In this document: one piece after another, positions 45,691 to 56,926 of the stretch
Position numbering within the stretch: the first letter of the stretch is position 1
Layout: each line of letters opens with the position of its first letter
Source of the DNA: Niallia sp. FSL W8-0635
GTDB taxonomy: Bacteria; Bacillota; Bacilli; Bacillales; Cytobacillaceae
Assembly (NCBI RefSeq): GCF_038007965.1
Contig: NZ_JBBOYD010000001.1
Span: 784,501 to 848,500, forward strand
Length of the DNA stretch: 64,000 bases
Reading direction: 5' to 3'
Program-made: the position numbers and the translations under genes
The notes under the pieces: generated by a model
Told to the model about the DNA's origin: nothing
The model's database searches: none
Seen by the model: the letters and a program-made list of their open reading frames with translations, nothing else

Positions 45691-45805
45691 AAATAATCAT
45701 TATCATTGTTGTTTTAACGGTTTATTCGTCTATAAACGGCGTTATTACAGTAACTGTATTGACAAAACCCTCCTATTATTAGTACACTATTTATAAACAT
45801 TATAA
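45691..45805 (+). promoter_or_regulatory. perR promoter with two Per/Fur-type boxes
   Basis: TTATAAACATTATAA at 45791-45805 differs from the Per box TTATAATNATTATAA at one position. A second box-like site, AAATAATCATTATCA (45691-45705), has the core ATAATCATTAT intact and three outer mismatches. Between them is TTGACA (45759-45764), 18 bp, TACACT (45783-45788), so the downstream box covers the transcription start. This fits autorepression by PerR. Confidence 0.78.
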
Positions 45806-45840
45806 AATAAGAATATCTTTTAGAAATGGGGTGCATGTCC

Positions 45841-46287
45841 GTGGAACATAACGAGCATAATGAGTTACAGGAAGCTCTTGATAAGCTGAAGGAAACAGGA
45901 GTGCGCATTACCCCGCAGCGTCATGCGATACTTGAATATTTAATAAGCTCAATGTCACATCCGACTGCCGATGAAATTTATAAAGCACTTGAAGGTAAAT
46001 TCCCAAATATGAGTGTAGCCACTGTTTATAATAATTTAAGAGTTTTTCGCGAAGTAAATTTAGTAAAGGAACTGACATATGGAGATTCTTCCAGTCGGTT
46101 TGATTTCATTACTTCACACCATTATCATATTATCTGTAAAGAGTGTGGCAAAATAGTTGATTTCCATTATCCAGGATTGGATGAGGTAGAACAATTTGCC
46201 AGCCATGTTTCAGGATTTAAAATCAGTCATCACCGTCTAGAAATTTACGGTACTTGTCCTGATTGTGCTAAAAAAGAAGCGCACTAA
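45841..46287 (+). CDS. perR: Peroxide-responsive repressor PerR
   Basis: 148 residues from GTG 45841 (GGGGTG 7 nt upstream); ATGs at 45826 and 45835 sit in or before that site. Fur-family winged helix ([38 protein letters not shown]), regulatory-metal His/Asp residues in [16 protein letters not shown] and VDFHYPGL, and two Cys pairs (CKEC, CPDC) for structural Zn. It senses peroxide by metal-catalysed His oxidation and controls catalase and iron/heme genes. Per boxes precede it. Confidence 0.96.
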   Translation: MEHNEHNELQEALDKLKETGVRITPQRHAILEYLISSMSHPTADEIYKALEGKFPNMSVATVYNNLRVFREVNLVKELTYGDSSSRFDFITSHHYHIICKECGKIVDFHYPGLDEVEQFASHVSGFKISHHRLEIYGTCPDCAKKEAH

Positions 46288-46301
46288 TGTAAGGAATAGA
46301 A

Positions 46302-46372
46302 GAGGTCGTCTTTTTAAGATTAGCTTTTGCACAAATATGCGAAGGTTAATCTTAAAAAGATACCTCTTTTTT
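46302..46372 (+). terminator. Long terminator hairpin after perR
   Basis: GAGGT-GTCTTTTTAAGATTA pairs with TAATCTTAAAAAGA-ACCTC around a 15-20 base loop, followed by T6. The stem is unusually long for a terminator. Confidence 0.85.
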
Positions 46373-46565
46373 CTGTTTTGTTAAGAAGGTTCATTCATTA
46401 TGCTGGGATAATAGATGGATGAATACCGAGAAAAAAGTAATTCTATTTTTAAACAAGTTGTAGTAAGATTTCATGTATGCCATGGAAATAGGGCAGGAAT
46501 TTAATAGAAAATGTCGAAATAATACGAAACGAATAAAATTTATTCATGGAGATGGAGGAATAACG

Positions 46566-47438
46566 ATGGAAGATATTCTTCGTCCTATATATCAAGAACG
46601 AGCTAGCCAGACAAATACATTGGGCGTATTAATCATTGATAAAAAACAAAATGAAATGACCGTGACAGATACTTTTGATACTGTGATGCTTATTATTGTA
46701 AAAGAAGCAGAACAGCCTGTTTTTATAAAGCACTATACTTATGCGGAAAAGAAAGCAGCTTTACATATTGTCACAGAACAACAATTAAGAAATTGGATTT
46801 TATTGGGGAATAATAAAAGAATATTTGAATGGATATACAATGGAAGAGTTGTTTTTGATCGAAACGAATATATCTATCAACTCAAAAATGAGTTAAAGGA
46901 ATTTCCTGTTAACGAAAGAAAACAAAAGATGGCGTTAGAATTCGCTAAGCTTATTAAACGATATATGGATGGGAAAGCTTTCTTTGAAAATAAGCATTAT
47001 CTTGACGCTTATAATGATATTGTTCATTCCCTACATCATTTAGCACGTTTAGCTGTGATTGAAAATGGATTCCATCCAGAAGTAACTGTTTGGAGCCAAG
47101 TAAAACAAATAGAGCCGGAAATCTATAAATTATATGTAGAGCTAGTAAATAGTGATGAGCCGATTGAAAAAAGGCTTGAGTTATTATTCTTAGCAAGTGA
47201 ATTCTTAATTCATTCCAGAATGAGAACTAGTACAAGCTATATTCTTGATGTTTTAAAAGAGAAGGAAGCTTGGACATTTAATGATTTATTAGAAAAAGAA
47301 GAATTGCTTATTTATGCAGTTGATCTTGGGATGCTTTTAGAATATTTGATCGATAAACATTTAATAGAGGTAGTTAATGTTTCAACGAAAAGTCCCGGCG
47401 TTTATCATCGATATTATAAGGTTTTAGAAAAAAACTAA
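46566..47438 (+). CDS. ygxA: YgxA, nucleotidyltransferase-like protein
   Basis: 290 residues from the ATG at 46566 (GGAGATGGAGGAATAACG before it; an ATG at 46473 would add 31 residues without a site). The N-terminal part has a nucleotidyltransferase-like fold but the usual catalytic GS...DxD is not evident; a helical C-terminal half follows. It lies immediately upstream of the rRNA operon exactly as ygxA does before rrnD in B. subtilis. Function unknown. Confidence 0.85.
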   Translation: MEDILRPIYQERASQTNTLGVLIIDKKQNEMTVTDTFDTVMLIIVKEAEQPVFIKHYTYAEKKAALHIVTEQQLRNWILLGNNKRIFEWIYNGRVVFDRNEYIYQLKNELKEFPVNERKQKMALEFAKLIKRYMDGKAFFENKHYLDAYNDIVHSLHHLARLAVIENGFHPEVTVWSQVKQIEPEIYKLYVELVNSDEPIEKRLELLFLASEFLIHSRMRTSTSYILDVLKEKEAWTFNDLLEKEELLIYAVDLGMLLEYLIDKHLIEVVNVSTKSPGVYHRYYKVLEKN

Positions 47439-47456
47439 AAAAGTTTTAAAAAAGTA

Positions 47457-47486
47457 TTGACCATTATGTTGGAATAATGTTATATT
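47457..47486 (+). promoter_or_regulatory. rRNA promoter P1
   Basis: TTGACC (47457-47462), 18 bp, TATATT (47481-47486), just after ygxA. Confidence 0.72.
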
Positions 47487-47553
47487 TATATCCGTCGCTG
47501 AAACAACACGAAATGTTGAAGTAAACGACGGGAAAAGTTTTTTTGAAAAACTA

Positions 47554-47583
47554 TTGACAGTGAATGTTGATAGATGCTATATT
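47554..47583 (+). promoter_or_regulatory. rRNA promoter P2
   Basis: TTGACA (47554-47559), 18 bp, TATATT (47578-47583), preceded by an A/T tract that may act as UP element. Confidence 0.82.
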
Positions 47584-47614
47584 AGGAAAGTCGCTTCTTG
47601 AGTGACTAACTAAA

Positions 47615-47623
47615 TTGCTCTTT
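47615..47623 (+). promoter_or_regulatory. boxA antitermination element
   Basis: TGCTCTTTG followed by AAAACTGAACG, the usual leader boxA of Bacillus rRNA operons, about 30 nt after P2. Confidence 0.78.
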
Positions 47624-47727
47624 GAAAACTGAACGAACAAACGTCAACAATATTCGTTTTATAACTAACGTTATAGAATGACAACAAGTAACAAAAAGCT
47701 AGAGTTTAGCAATGAGCTAATCAACTC

Positions 47728-49282
<1,555 letters not shown>

Positions 49283-49368
49283 AAAATGGAATTTACATTC
49301 CATCAAAGATTGTTGACGATTTGTTGTTCAGTTTTGAGGGAGCAATTCCTCAAAATAGTAATAAGTTT

Positions 49369-49492
49369 GAGGGTAAAGAGAAACGAGTAGATCAAGGAAG
49401 CGCCTGAGTGAGCACCGGAACGTACAACCGTACGTGAGGAGCAGAGCGAAGAAGCTGACGAAGAGATGCGAAGTTTATCTTTAGCCGAAATT
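49369..49492. repeat. 16S-23S spacer repeat, copy 1
   Basis: About 120 nt that recurs at 49625-49746. Shared blocks include GATCAAGGAAGCG/GGTCAAGGAAGCG, GAGCACCGGA and GTACGTGAGGAGCAGAG. It contains a GTAC-centred small stem. No tRNA gene is in this spacer. Confidence 0.75.
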
Positions 49493-49624
49493 GTTCCTTG
49501 AAAACTAGATTATGAATAGTAAAAACAAGAAAGAAACCGAGTAATCGCCATCTTAGATTCTCTATTTTAGAGAATTACTTCTTTGAAAAGTAATCGTATT
49601 AATCGAATACTCATTCAAAGATTT

Positions 49625-49746
49625 GAGAGCAAAGAGAAGCAAGTAGGTCAAGGAAGCGACCGAGCGAGCACCGGAGCGTACGCTAGTACGTGAGGAGCAG
49701 AGTGAGAGAGCTGACGAAGAGATACGCCGCTTATCTTTGGTCGAAA
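49625..49746. repeat. 16S-23S spacer repeat, copy 2
   Basis: Second copy of the block at 49369, abutting the 5' end of 23S. Roughly four fifths of positions agree by eye. The segment between copies (CTTGAAAACTAGATTATGAATAG) contains a second boxA-like region. Confidence 0.75.
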
Positions 49747-49750
49747 CTAA

Positions 49751-52684
<2,934 letters not shown>

Positions 52685-52689
52685 AACGA

Positions 52690-52835
52690 AAAGCGGAAAC
52701 GCCTGTTTATCGGCGTACAAACTGGAAGAGCTTCGACTGAGATAAAGGAAACACGATGAACGTAAGTGAATCGATGTTGACTTATCGTAGGGAGATGATC
52801 GGAAGTTTGCTAGGCGATAGGCGTTAGAGCTGGAC
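52690..52835. repeat. 23S-5S spacer element of the dispersed repeat family
   Basis: GC-richer block after 23S. The core GAACGTAAGTGAATCGATG, with GTTGACTTATCGTAGGGAGA next to it, is closely matched on the minus strand at 2366-2510. The ends (AAGCGGAAACGCCTG, GAGCTGGACA) recall widespread Bacillaceae repeats. Confidence 0.65.
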
Positions 52836-52906
52836 AATAATGATTACTCAATTCTTTCTTTTACTTCATAATCTAGTTTTCAGGGAATAATTTTTCGAAA
52901 TTATAC

Positions 52907-52934
52907 TTGAAAAAATCTCAAAAACATGTATAAT
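52907..52934 (+). promoter_or_regulatory. Internal promoter before 5S rRNA and the tRNA cluster
   Basis: TTGAAA (52907-52912), 16 bp, TATAAT (52929-52934), 20 nt before 5S. It could drive 5S and the tRNAs independently of 16S-23S. Confidence 0.55.
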
Positions 52935-52953
52935 AAAATATGTCTTGAGAAAA

Positions 52954-53070
<117 letters not shown>

Positions 53071-53083
53071 CATACCATATTAT

Positions 53084-53158
53084 TCCGCAGTAGCTCAGTG
53101 GTAGAGCATTCGGCTGTTAACCGAACGGTCGTAGGTTCGAGTCCTACCTGCGGAGCCA
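53084..53158 (+). tRNA. tRNA-Asn (GTT)
   Basis: Cloverleaf with acceptor TCCGCAG/CTGCGGA, anticodon loop CTGTTAA, encoded CCA. First tRNA after 5S. Confidence 0.96.
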
Positions 53159-53162
53159 TATT

Positions 53163-53254
53163 GGAGAGCTGTCCGAGTGGCCGAAGGAGCACGATTGGAA
53201 ATCGTGTAGGCGGGTAACCCTGTCTCAAGGGTTCAAATCCCTTGCTCTCCGCCA
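53163..53254 (+). tRNA. tRNA-Ser (GGA)
   Basis: Class II tRNA with long variable arm, acceptor GGAGAGC/GCTCTCC, anticodon GGA, encoded CCA. Confidence 0.96.
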
Positions 53255-53268
53255 TTAACTTTCTATAT

Positions 53269-53343
53269 GGCCCATTGGTCAAGCGGTTAAGACACCGCCC
53301 TTTCACGGCGGTAACACGGGTTCGAATCCCGTATGGGTCACCA
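53269..53343 (+). tRNA. tRNA-Glu (TTC)
   Basis: Acceptor GGCCCAT/ATGGGTC, anticodon loop CTTTCAC, encoded CCA. Confidence 0.96.
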
Positions 53344-53362
53344 AGACATATCATTACATTAT

Positions 53363-53438
53363 GGAGGATTAGCTCAGCTGGGAGAGCATCTGCCTTACAA
53401 GCAGAGGGTCGGCGGTTCGATCCCGTCATCCTCCACCA
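53363..53438 (+). tRNA. tRNA-Val (TAC)
   Basis: Acceptor GGAGGAT/ATCCTCC, anticodon loop CTTACAA, encoded CCA. Confidence 0.96.
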
Positions 53439-53448
53439 TTACTATTAT

Positions 53449-53522
<74 letters not shown>

Positions 53523-53525
53523 TCT

Positions 53526-53602
53526 GGTCCGGTAGTTCAGTTGGTTAGAATGCCTGCCTGTCACGCAGGAGGTCGCGGGTTCGAGTCCCGTCCGGACCGC
53601 CA
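53526..53602 (+). tRNA. tRNA-Asp (GTC)
   Basis: Acceptor GGTCCGG/CCGGACC, anticodon loop CTGTCAC, encoded CCA. Confidence 0.96.
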
Positions 53603-53631
53603 TTTTTAAAAAATCAATAGCAATAAATAAT

Positions 53632-53707
53632 GGCTCAGTAGCTCAGTCGGTAGAGCAAAGGACTGAAAATCCTTGTGTCGGCGGTTCGATTCCGTCCTGA
53701 GCCACCA
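53632..53707 (+). tRNA. tRNA-Phe (GAA)
   Basis: Acceptor GGCTCAG/CTGAGCC, anticodon loop CTGAAAA, encoded CCA. In B. subtilis trnD a tRNA-Thr follows; here tRNA-Tyr follows directly. Confidence 0.96.
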
Positions 53708-53715
53708 TTTATGTC

Positions 53716-53799
53716 GGAGGGGTAGCGAAGTGGCTAAACGCGGCGGACTGTAAATCCGCTCCTTCGGGTTCGGCGGTTCGAATCCGTCCCCCTCCACCA
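53716..53799 (+). tRNA. tRNA-Tyr (GTA)
   Basis: Class II tRNA, acceptor GGAGGGG/CCCCTCC, anticodon GTA, encoded CCA. Confidence 0.96.
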
Positions 53800-53806
53800 T
53801 CTATAC

Positions 53807-53880
53807 AGGGGTATAGTTTAAAGGTAGAACGAAGGTCTCCAAAACCTTTGGTGTGGGTTCAATTCCTACTACCCCTGCCA
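53807..53880 (+). tRNA. tRNA-Trp (CCA)
   Basis: Acceptor AGGGGTA/TACCCCT, anticodon loop CTCCAAA, encoded CCA. Confidence 0.95.
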
Positions 53881-53898
53881 ATTTTCATTAAATATTAT

Positions 53899-53975
53899 GG
53901 CGGATATGGCGAAGTGGTTAACGCATCGGATTGTGGCTCCGACACTCGTGGGTTCGATTCCCATTATTCGCCCCA
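53899..53975 (+). tRNA. tRNA-His (GTG)
   Basis: Extra G-1 opposite C73, acceptor GCGGATA/TATTCGC, anticodon loop TTGTGGC, encoded CCA. Confidence 0.95.
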
Positions 53976-54017
53976 TTTTTTTGACACTTTTTTTATTTTA
54001 TTGCATATAAATAGTAT

Positions 54018-54092
54018 TGGGCTATAGCCAAGCGGTAAGGCAACGGACTTTGACTCCGTCACTCGTTGGTTCGAATCCAGCTAGCCCAGCCA
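54018..54092 (+). tRNA. tRNA-Gln (TTG)
   Basis: Acceptor TGGGCTA/TAGCCCA, anticodon loop CTTTGAC, encoded CCA. Confidence 0.96.
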
Positions 54093-54095
54093 TTT

Positions 54096-54170
54096 GCGGA
54101 AGTAGTTCAGTGGTAGAACACCACCTTGCCAAGGTGGGGGTCGCGGGTTCGAATCCCGTCTTCCGCTCCA
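54096..54170 (+). tRNA. tRNA-Gly (GCC)
   Basis: Acceptor GCGGAAG/CTTCCGC, anticodon loop TTGCCAA, encoded CCA. Confidence 0.96.
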
Positions 54171-54180
54171 AGTATATTAT

Positions 54181-54254
<74 letters not shown>

Positions 54255-54288
54255 TAATCGTTTATAATTTATATTTGTTACATATCAT

Positions 54289-54374
54289 GCCGGGGTGGCG
54301 GAACTGGCAGACGCACAGGACTTAAAATCCTGCGGTAGGTGACTACCGTACCGGTTCGATTCCGGTCCTCGGCA
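54289..54374 (+). tRNA. tRNA-Leu (TAA)
   Basis: Class II tRNA, acceptor GCCGGGG/CCTCGGC, anticodon loop CTTAAAA. CCA is not encoded (ATTA follows the acceptor stem). Confidence 0.94.
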
Positions 54375-54397
54375 TTACCCAAACAAATTATAAACGC

Positions 54398-54479
54398 GCC
54401 GGTGTGGCGGAATTGGCAGACGCGCACGACTCAAAATCGTGTTCCTTCTGGAGTGTCGGTTCGACCCCGACCACCGGTA
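54398..54479 (+). tRNA. tRNA-Leu (CAA)
   Basis: Class II tRNA, acceptor GCCGGTG/CACCGGT, anticodon loop CTCAAAA. CCA is not encoded. Last gene of the cluster. Confidence 0.94.
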
Positions 54480-54515
54480 TCTTTAGGTGAAAACGAGTTA
54501 ATTTAAGAAACGATT

Positions 54516-54562
54516 AAACACTCGCAAATGTTGATATATCAATGTTTGTGAGTGTTTTTTGT
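54516..54562 (+). terminator. Terminator of the rRNA-tRNA operon
   Basis: AAACACTCGCAAA-TGTTGATATATCAATG-TTTGTGAGTGTTT folds into a long stem, followed by a T run. Confidence 0.9.
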
Positions 54563-54822
54563 TTTGTGGGGAAAACGGCTGAAGTAGGTAGGATTTGAAA
54601 TCATTTTACACATTTTTTACACGAATAATTTTCACACATGACATTATTTTTCTATTGTTACAGTATGAAGATATATATGTATATTGAAATTTTCATTTAT
54701 TTAAATGAGTAAATATAATTTAAATGGTAAACTGGAAATAAGTAGGTAATTTATACTAATGAATATAAGTGAAATGAATGAACTGCTATTGAATTGTTGA
54801 AGTGAAGTTTGGAGGTATTATA
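54563..54822. other. AT-rich junction between core and accessory region
   Basis: About 260 bases, markedly AT-rich. No repeat of a tRNA 3' end (attachment site) and no integrase gene was seen. The end provides TTTGGAGGT, the ribosome site of the next gene. Confidence 0.4.
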
Positions 54823-56679
54823 TTGATTATTGGGAATCGCAAAGGTGTAAGAGTAATTGAAAATCCAAACACTCGAGAACCTTTAGAAGAAGGAGAAAAG
54901 TATTTTAAAGAAAGAATCTGTTCTTCAGATATTTTTGACGGTTGGACACTTTACGAACAACCTATTATTAATTCAATGCATCCTGATTTTATTCTATTAC
55001 ATCCTGAAAAAGGAGTAATAATAGTTGAGGTAAAAGACTGGCATTTACAATCACCTGCATATAGCAATGATGGAAAGGTACTTGGAACTAATGGGAAATA
55101 TATAAATAAAAATCCAATATCCCAAGTGCGCGCATATAAGGATATGATTCTTAAATATGAATTAGATGAGTTTTTAAATGCTAATGAAAAATATCCTGAT
55201 ATTTCAGCTGCAATGGTATCTACTGTAATTTACTTTCATATAGCTTCAAGAGAAAGGGCTATAGAGTTTTGTGGTAATCCAAACCACAAGTATTGCTTAA
55301 TTTGGACAAGAAATGAATTGGACTATTTATTTAAAACTTCCCATCCAAGAAAAGATAATTATATTTATCCAAAGTTTTTATTCTATGAAAGATCTTTATT
55401 CGCTAAAGATAATGAACAGACGCTACAGAAGCTAGTAAAAAACCTAGAAAATGTTTTGAGACCCAGTGATTATGCAAGAGAAAGAAAACAACCAATAACT
55501 CTGACTACAGAGCAAAAGCGTTTGGTTGAATTGAAAAGTGGAAGTATCAGGAGATGGAGTGGAGTTGCTGGCTCAGGAAAGACATTGATATTAGCTACCA
55601 AAGCAACGGAAGCAATAAAGAATGGGCAACGAGTACTTATTTTAACATTTAATATTACACTAAGACACTATATTAGAGATTTATGTAGTCAGCAGCATGG
55701 TCATGAAAATAGAAGATTATTAAAAACAAATTTAACCATTGCACATTTTCATGGATTTCTAAAAATCTTATTAGCCGAATTAAAGCTCTCGGCTCCCAAT
55801 GGTGACCTTGAAAAGTATACTAATAATGTAATGAATACGATTTGTGATGAAATAAATGTTAATTTTCCAGGACATCTAAATTATGATTCTATTTTGATTG
55901 ATGAAGGACAAGATTTTAATGGAGGCTGGATACGCTTCCTGAAACAATTCTATACTAGTAGAGGAGAATTATTAGTTTTTTTTGATCAAGCACAAGATCT
56001 TTATAAACGGAGCTTATGGATAACAGACCCAAATCAAATAGAAGGCATCGGTTTTAAAGGACAACTTGGTCATTTGAAAATATCCCATCGACTTCCACAG
56101 AGTATAGTTTCACAGATTGATATTATTAGAAATCTGCTTAACATGGAAAATAGTGAAAAAATCATAACAACGAATTCTCAACAAGATTTATTTACCCGAA
56201 TAAATTGGAAAAATGTATCCGCTGACAAGAACAGGGCTTATGTGGTCGATCAACACATAAGAACGATATTATCAGAGGGTATCAGTACATTAGAAGATAT
56301 AACTGTTATTACAATGAAAGAGGATACGGGAATTGAGTTGGTAAATTATTTTGAAAGCTTACATGTAAAGACTTCTCATGTATATGATCTATCTGGGCAA
56401 AAAGATTATAACGAGAGACGGAATGAAAAATGGAAATTTCAACCTGGTAAGGGACGCTTGAAGGTTTGTAGTTATCATAGCTATAAAGGTTGGGAAAGTT
56501 CACATATTATTTTACTTTTAGAGGGTATAGGAGATGATTTGAAAAGGAAAGAGGAACTACAAAATGCTTTGTTCATAGCGATTACACGTGTGAATGCATT
56601 TTCAGATTCAAGAAGTTTCCTATGTATTAATAATTGTCCAGATTTTAATTGGTTAGCTCCTCATTTTAATGGAGAATAG
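54823..56679 (+). CDS. NERD-type nuclease domain fused to UvrD/Rep-like SF1 helicase
   Basis: 618 residues from TTG 54823, 7 nt after GGAGGT (GTG 54802 lies before that site). N-terminal PD-(D/E)XK-like nuclease: HPDFILL with Asp55, then IIVEVKDW with Glu69 and Lys71, the NERD pattern. SF1 helicase: Walker A GVAGSGKT (247-254), Walker B LIDEGQDF (358-365), motif III/IV region LKISHRLPQ, motif V-like CSYHSYKGWESSHIILL and motif VI NALFIAITR. Probably a DNA nuclease-helicase; such fusions occur in defence islands. It has a terminator-like hairpin behind it, so is separate from the next operon. Confidence 0.85.
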   Translation: MIIGNRKGVRVIENPNTREPLEEGEKYFKERICSSDIFDGWTLYEQPIINSMHPDFILLHPEKGVIIVEVKDWHLQSPAYSNDGKVLGTNGKYINKNPISQVRAYKDMILKYELDEFLNANEKYPDISAAMVSTVIYFHIASRERAIEFCGNPNHKYCLIWTRNELDYLFKTSHPRKDNYIYPKFLFYERSLFAKDNEQTLQKLVKNLENVLRPSDYARERKQPITLTTEQKRLVELKSGSIRRWSGVAGSGKTLILATKATEAIKNGQRVLILTFNITLRHYIRDLCSQQHGHENRRLLKTNLTIAHFHGFLKILLAELKLSAPNGDLEKYTNNVMNTICDEINVNFPGHLNYDSILIDEGQDFNGGWIRFLKQFYTSRGELLVFFDQAQDLYKRSLWITDPNQIEGIGFKGQLGHLKISHRLPQSIVSQIDIIRNLLNMENSEKIITTNSQQDLFTRINWKNVSADKNRAYVVDQHIRTILSEGISTLEDITVITMKEDTGIELVNYFESLHVKTSHVYDLSGQKDYNERRNEKWKFQPGKGRLKVCSYHSYKGWESSHIILLLEGIGDDLKRKEELQNALFIAITRVNAFSDSRSFLCINNCPDFNWLAPHFNGE

Positions 56680-56766
56680 GAAATTAGTAGTTCTTTTCAA
56701 AATACTGATGCCAACAATAAGTTCCAAATAATGATGAAATATTATTTGATATTAAACTATTTAAAC

Positions 56767-56803
56767 AATAATGCCTGTCGCCAATTGTGGGGCAGGTATT
56801 ATT
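56767..56803 (+). terminator. Terminator-like hairpin after the nuclease-helicase gene
   Basis: AATAATGCCTG (56767-56777) pairs with CAGGTATTATT (56793-56803) with one G-U. Only a weak T tract follows. Confidence 0.55.
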
Positions 56804-56822
56804 ATTACCGAAAAAATCATAA

Positions 56823-56878
56823 AAATATGCAATTTCGCATATTTCGGAATTGACTTTCCTCTAAGACTATTTTACTAT
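56823..56878 (+). promoter_or_regulatory. Promoter and operator of the HTH-dynamin operon
   Basis: TTGACT (56850-56855), 17 bp, TACTAT (56873-56878). Immediately upstream is a perfect 8-bp dyad AAATATGC-N6-GCATATTT (56823-56844), a good operator for the HTH domain encoded by the first gene. Transcription would start near 56885, about 40 nt before the ATG at 56927. Confidence 0.68.
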
Positions 56879-56926
56879 ACAAATATACTCTTAGTTAAAT
56901 TATGGAAAAGGGGTTACTATACCATT

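Noticed and set aside
54398..54562. tRNA-Leu 3' end as phage or island attachment site
   Set aside because: No second copy of the tRNA 3' end and no integrase gene was seen up to 64000; unresolved beyond the edge.
56771..56926. N-terminal extension of the HTH-dynamin protein from ATG 56771
   Set aside because: The extra 52 codons overlap a hairpin, a perfect dyad and a good promoter, and the HTH domain begins at 56927.
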